Assembly (NCBI RefSeq): GCF_003710985.1
Contig: NZ_RHHT01000002.1
Coordinates: 186,001 to 250,000, forward strand
Length of the DNA stretch: 64,000 bases
Direction of reading: 5' to 3'
DNA from: Brevibacillus panacihumi
GTDB lineage: Bacteria > Bacillota > Bacilli > Brevibacillales > Brevibacillaceae
Part shown: piece after piece, positions 62,899 through 64,000 of the stretch
How positions within the stretch are numbered: the stretch's first letter is position 1
Layout of the letters: each line of letters begins with the position of its first letter
Notes under the pieces: model-generated
What the model was told of the DNA's origin: nothing
Database searches by the model: none
Seen by the model: the letters and a program-made list of their open reading frames with translations, nothing else
Position numbers and translations under genes: made by a program

Positions 62899-63942
62899 AT
62901 GTTTGGTGGATTTACTCGTGACTTGGGGATTGACCTGGGTACTGCTAATACACTTGTCTTTGTAAAAGGAAAAGGAATCGTCGTTCGGGAACCATCCGTT
63001 GTAGCGATTCGCACCAACAACAATTCGATTGAAGCGGTGGGAAATGCAGCCAAGAACATGATTGGACGTACGCCGGGAAATATCGTTGCGGTCCGTCCCA
63101 TGAAGGACGGTGTCATTGCCGACTTCGACACGACGGCTACGATGATGCGCTACTTTATTAATCAGGCGCAAAAGAACCAGGGCATGTTCAACCGCCGTCC
63201 CAATGTCATGGTATGTGTGCCATCGGGCATCACTGCCGTAGAGAAGCGTGCGGTCGAGGACGCGACAAAACAGGCTGGGGCGAAAGAGGCCTATACGATT
63301 GAAGAGCCGTTCGCAGCCGCGATTGGCGCAGATCTTCCAGTCTGGGAGCCGACAGGCAGCATGGTCGTAGACATCGGCGGAGGGACCACCGAAGTGGCGA
63401 TTATCTCCTTGGGGGGAATTGTCACCTCCCGTTCGATTCGCGTCGCTGGGGATGAGATGGATGAGGCGATCATCCAGTATATCAAACGCCGCTATAATCT
63501 GATGATCGGAGAACGTACGGCCGAGACGCTCAAACAGGAGATTGGTTCTGCGATCGCACCGGAGGAAGTGGAGACGGTAGAAATTCGCGGGCGAGACCTG
63601 GTGACAGGACTGCCCAAGACACTGACTGTCAGCAGCAATGAAATTGCCGAAGCATTGGCGGAGACGGTGGCTGCCATTGTGGAAGCAGTCAAAGTTACGC
63701 TGGAAAAAAGCCCGCCTGAGCTGGCTGCAGATATTATGGATCGGGGGATTGTACTGACTGGTGGAGGAGCCTTGCTGCGAAACATGGACCGTTTGTTAAG
63801 CACAGAGACGGGGATGCCCGTCCATATCGCGGAAAACGCCCTGGATTGCGTGGCGATTGGGACAGGACGCGCACTGGAGAATATGCACCTGTTCACGTCC
63901 AAGACCGGTATCACCTCTTCCCGACAAAAACCGGGTAAATAA
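62899..63942 (+). CDS. mreB: Rod-shape protein MreB
   Basis: Actin-like filament that guides lateral wall synthesis; 347 residues. N-terminal amphipathic F-G-G-F-T-R-D, phosphate-1 loop G-I-D-L-G-T-A-N-T near residue 12, phosphate-2 [10 protein letters not shown] near 158, and adenosine-binding G-G-A-L-L near 290. Start ATG 62899 with TGGAAGGAG upstream. First gene of the mreBCD group. Confidence 0.98.
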   Translation: MFGGFTRDLGIDLGTANTLVFVKGKGIVVREPSVVAIRTNNNSIEAVGNAAKNMIGRTPGNIVAVRPMKDGVIADFDTTATMMRYFINQAQKNQGMFNRRPNVMVCVPSGITAVEKRAVEDATKQAGAKEAYTIEEPFAAAIGADLPVWEPTGSMVVDIGGGTTEVAIISLGGIVTSRSIRVAGDEMDEAIIQYIKRRYNLMIGERTAETLKQEIGSAIAPEEVETVEIRGRDLVTGLPKTLTVSSNEIAEALAETVAAIVEAVKVTLEKSPPELAADIMDRGIVLTGGGALLRNMDRLLSTETGMPVHIAENALDCVAIGTGRALENMHLFTSKTGITSSRQKPGK

Positions 63943-63956
63943 ACGGAGGTCTGGGC

Positions 63957-64000
63957 ATGTCGTTTTTCGGGAACAAGCGGCTTATTATTGTACTCGTAGG
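63957..64000 (+). CDS. mreC: Start of mreC, cut by window edge
   Basis: ATG 63957 after ACGGAGGT, 15 bp beyond mreB; first residues M-S-F-F-G-N-K-R-L-I-I-V-L-V, basic then hydrophobic, as expected for the MreC membrane anchor. Only 14 codons are visible, so the call rests mainly on position. Confidence 0.75.
   Translation, partial: MSFFGNKRLIIVLV

Noticed and set aside
1-64000. CRISPR array, tRNA/rRNA genes, prophage or insertion sequence
   Set aside because: No regularly spaced repeats, no cloverleaf or rRNA-like stretch, and no transposase, integrase or phage structural gene were recognised.

Overview
The window looks like a chromosomal segment of a spore-forming Firmicute of moderate GC content, most like Brevibacillus. 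This rests on three things visible here: sporulation and spore-coat genes (gerM, spoVID, ysxE, a spoIIB-like gene); Bacillus-type regulation (a T-box before valS, a FapR-type operator before fabH); and a gene order, racE-gerM-rph-rdgB-ysnB / tig-clpX-lonB-lonA-engB / hemAXCDBL / spoVID-ysxE-valS-folC / prepilin peptidase-spoIIB-maf-radC-mreB, that matches what I recall of the Bacillus subtilis backbone. The genus is an inference.

Layout. 1-5.2 kb: 3' part of a PepV-type dipeptidase and an Opp/Dpp-type peptide ABC transporter (two permeases, two ATPases, no binding protein in view). 5.2-10.4 kb: a small membrane protein, an N-terminally extended superoxide dismutase, glutamate racemase, the GerM lipoprotein and an MFS exporter. 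10.5-12.5 kb: rph, rdgB and a YfcE-type phosphodiesterase. 12.6-21.6 kb: a proteostasis block, tig-clpP-clpX-lonB-lonA-engB; clpP sits between tig and clpX. Between clpX and lonB lie two copies, in opposite orientation, of a roughly 200-bp nested inverted-repeat element. 21.6-24.0 kb: an accessory GH84 glycosidase and an EamA-type transporter. 24.2-30.5 kb: hemAXCDBL. 30.6-41.3 kb: accessory block with a GyrI-like protein, an HscC/J-domain/DUF1266 chaperone cluster, a frameshifted gene, a histidine phosphatase, an alpha/beta hydrolase, an exported 5'-nucleotidase and a PadR-DUF1700-DUF4097 envelope module. 41.4-44.8 kb: hemEHY, so that genes for all steps from glutamyl-tRNA to protoporphyrin and heme are in one 20-kb stretch. 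44.9-48.5 kb: spoVID and two CotS/YsxE kinase-like coat genes. 48.5-52.2 kb: a small membrane protein and a partner-switching set (PP2C phosphatase, HATPase protein, STAS protein). 52.2-58.0 kb: T-box, valS, folC, murC. 58.1-64 kb: fabH under a FapR box, an A24 peptidase, spoIIB-like gene, DUF4321 gene, maf, radC, mreB and the first codons of mreC.

Most of the window is conserved core. The most unusual items are the paired palindromic elements at 16.0-16.55 kb, the HscC/J-domain/DUF1266 cluster with its frameshifted neighbour, and the two adjacent coat kinase-like proteins that have lost different catalytic residues. No rRNA, tRNA, CRISPR array or transposase was seen. All family assignments come from reading motifs by eye; no database search was run.
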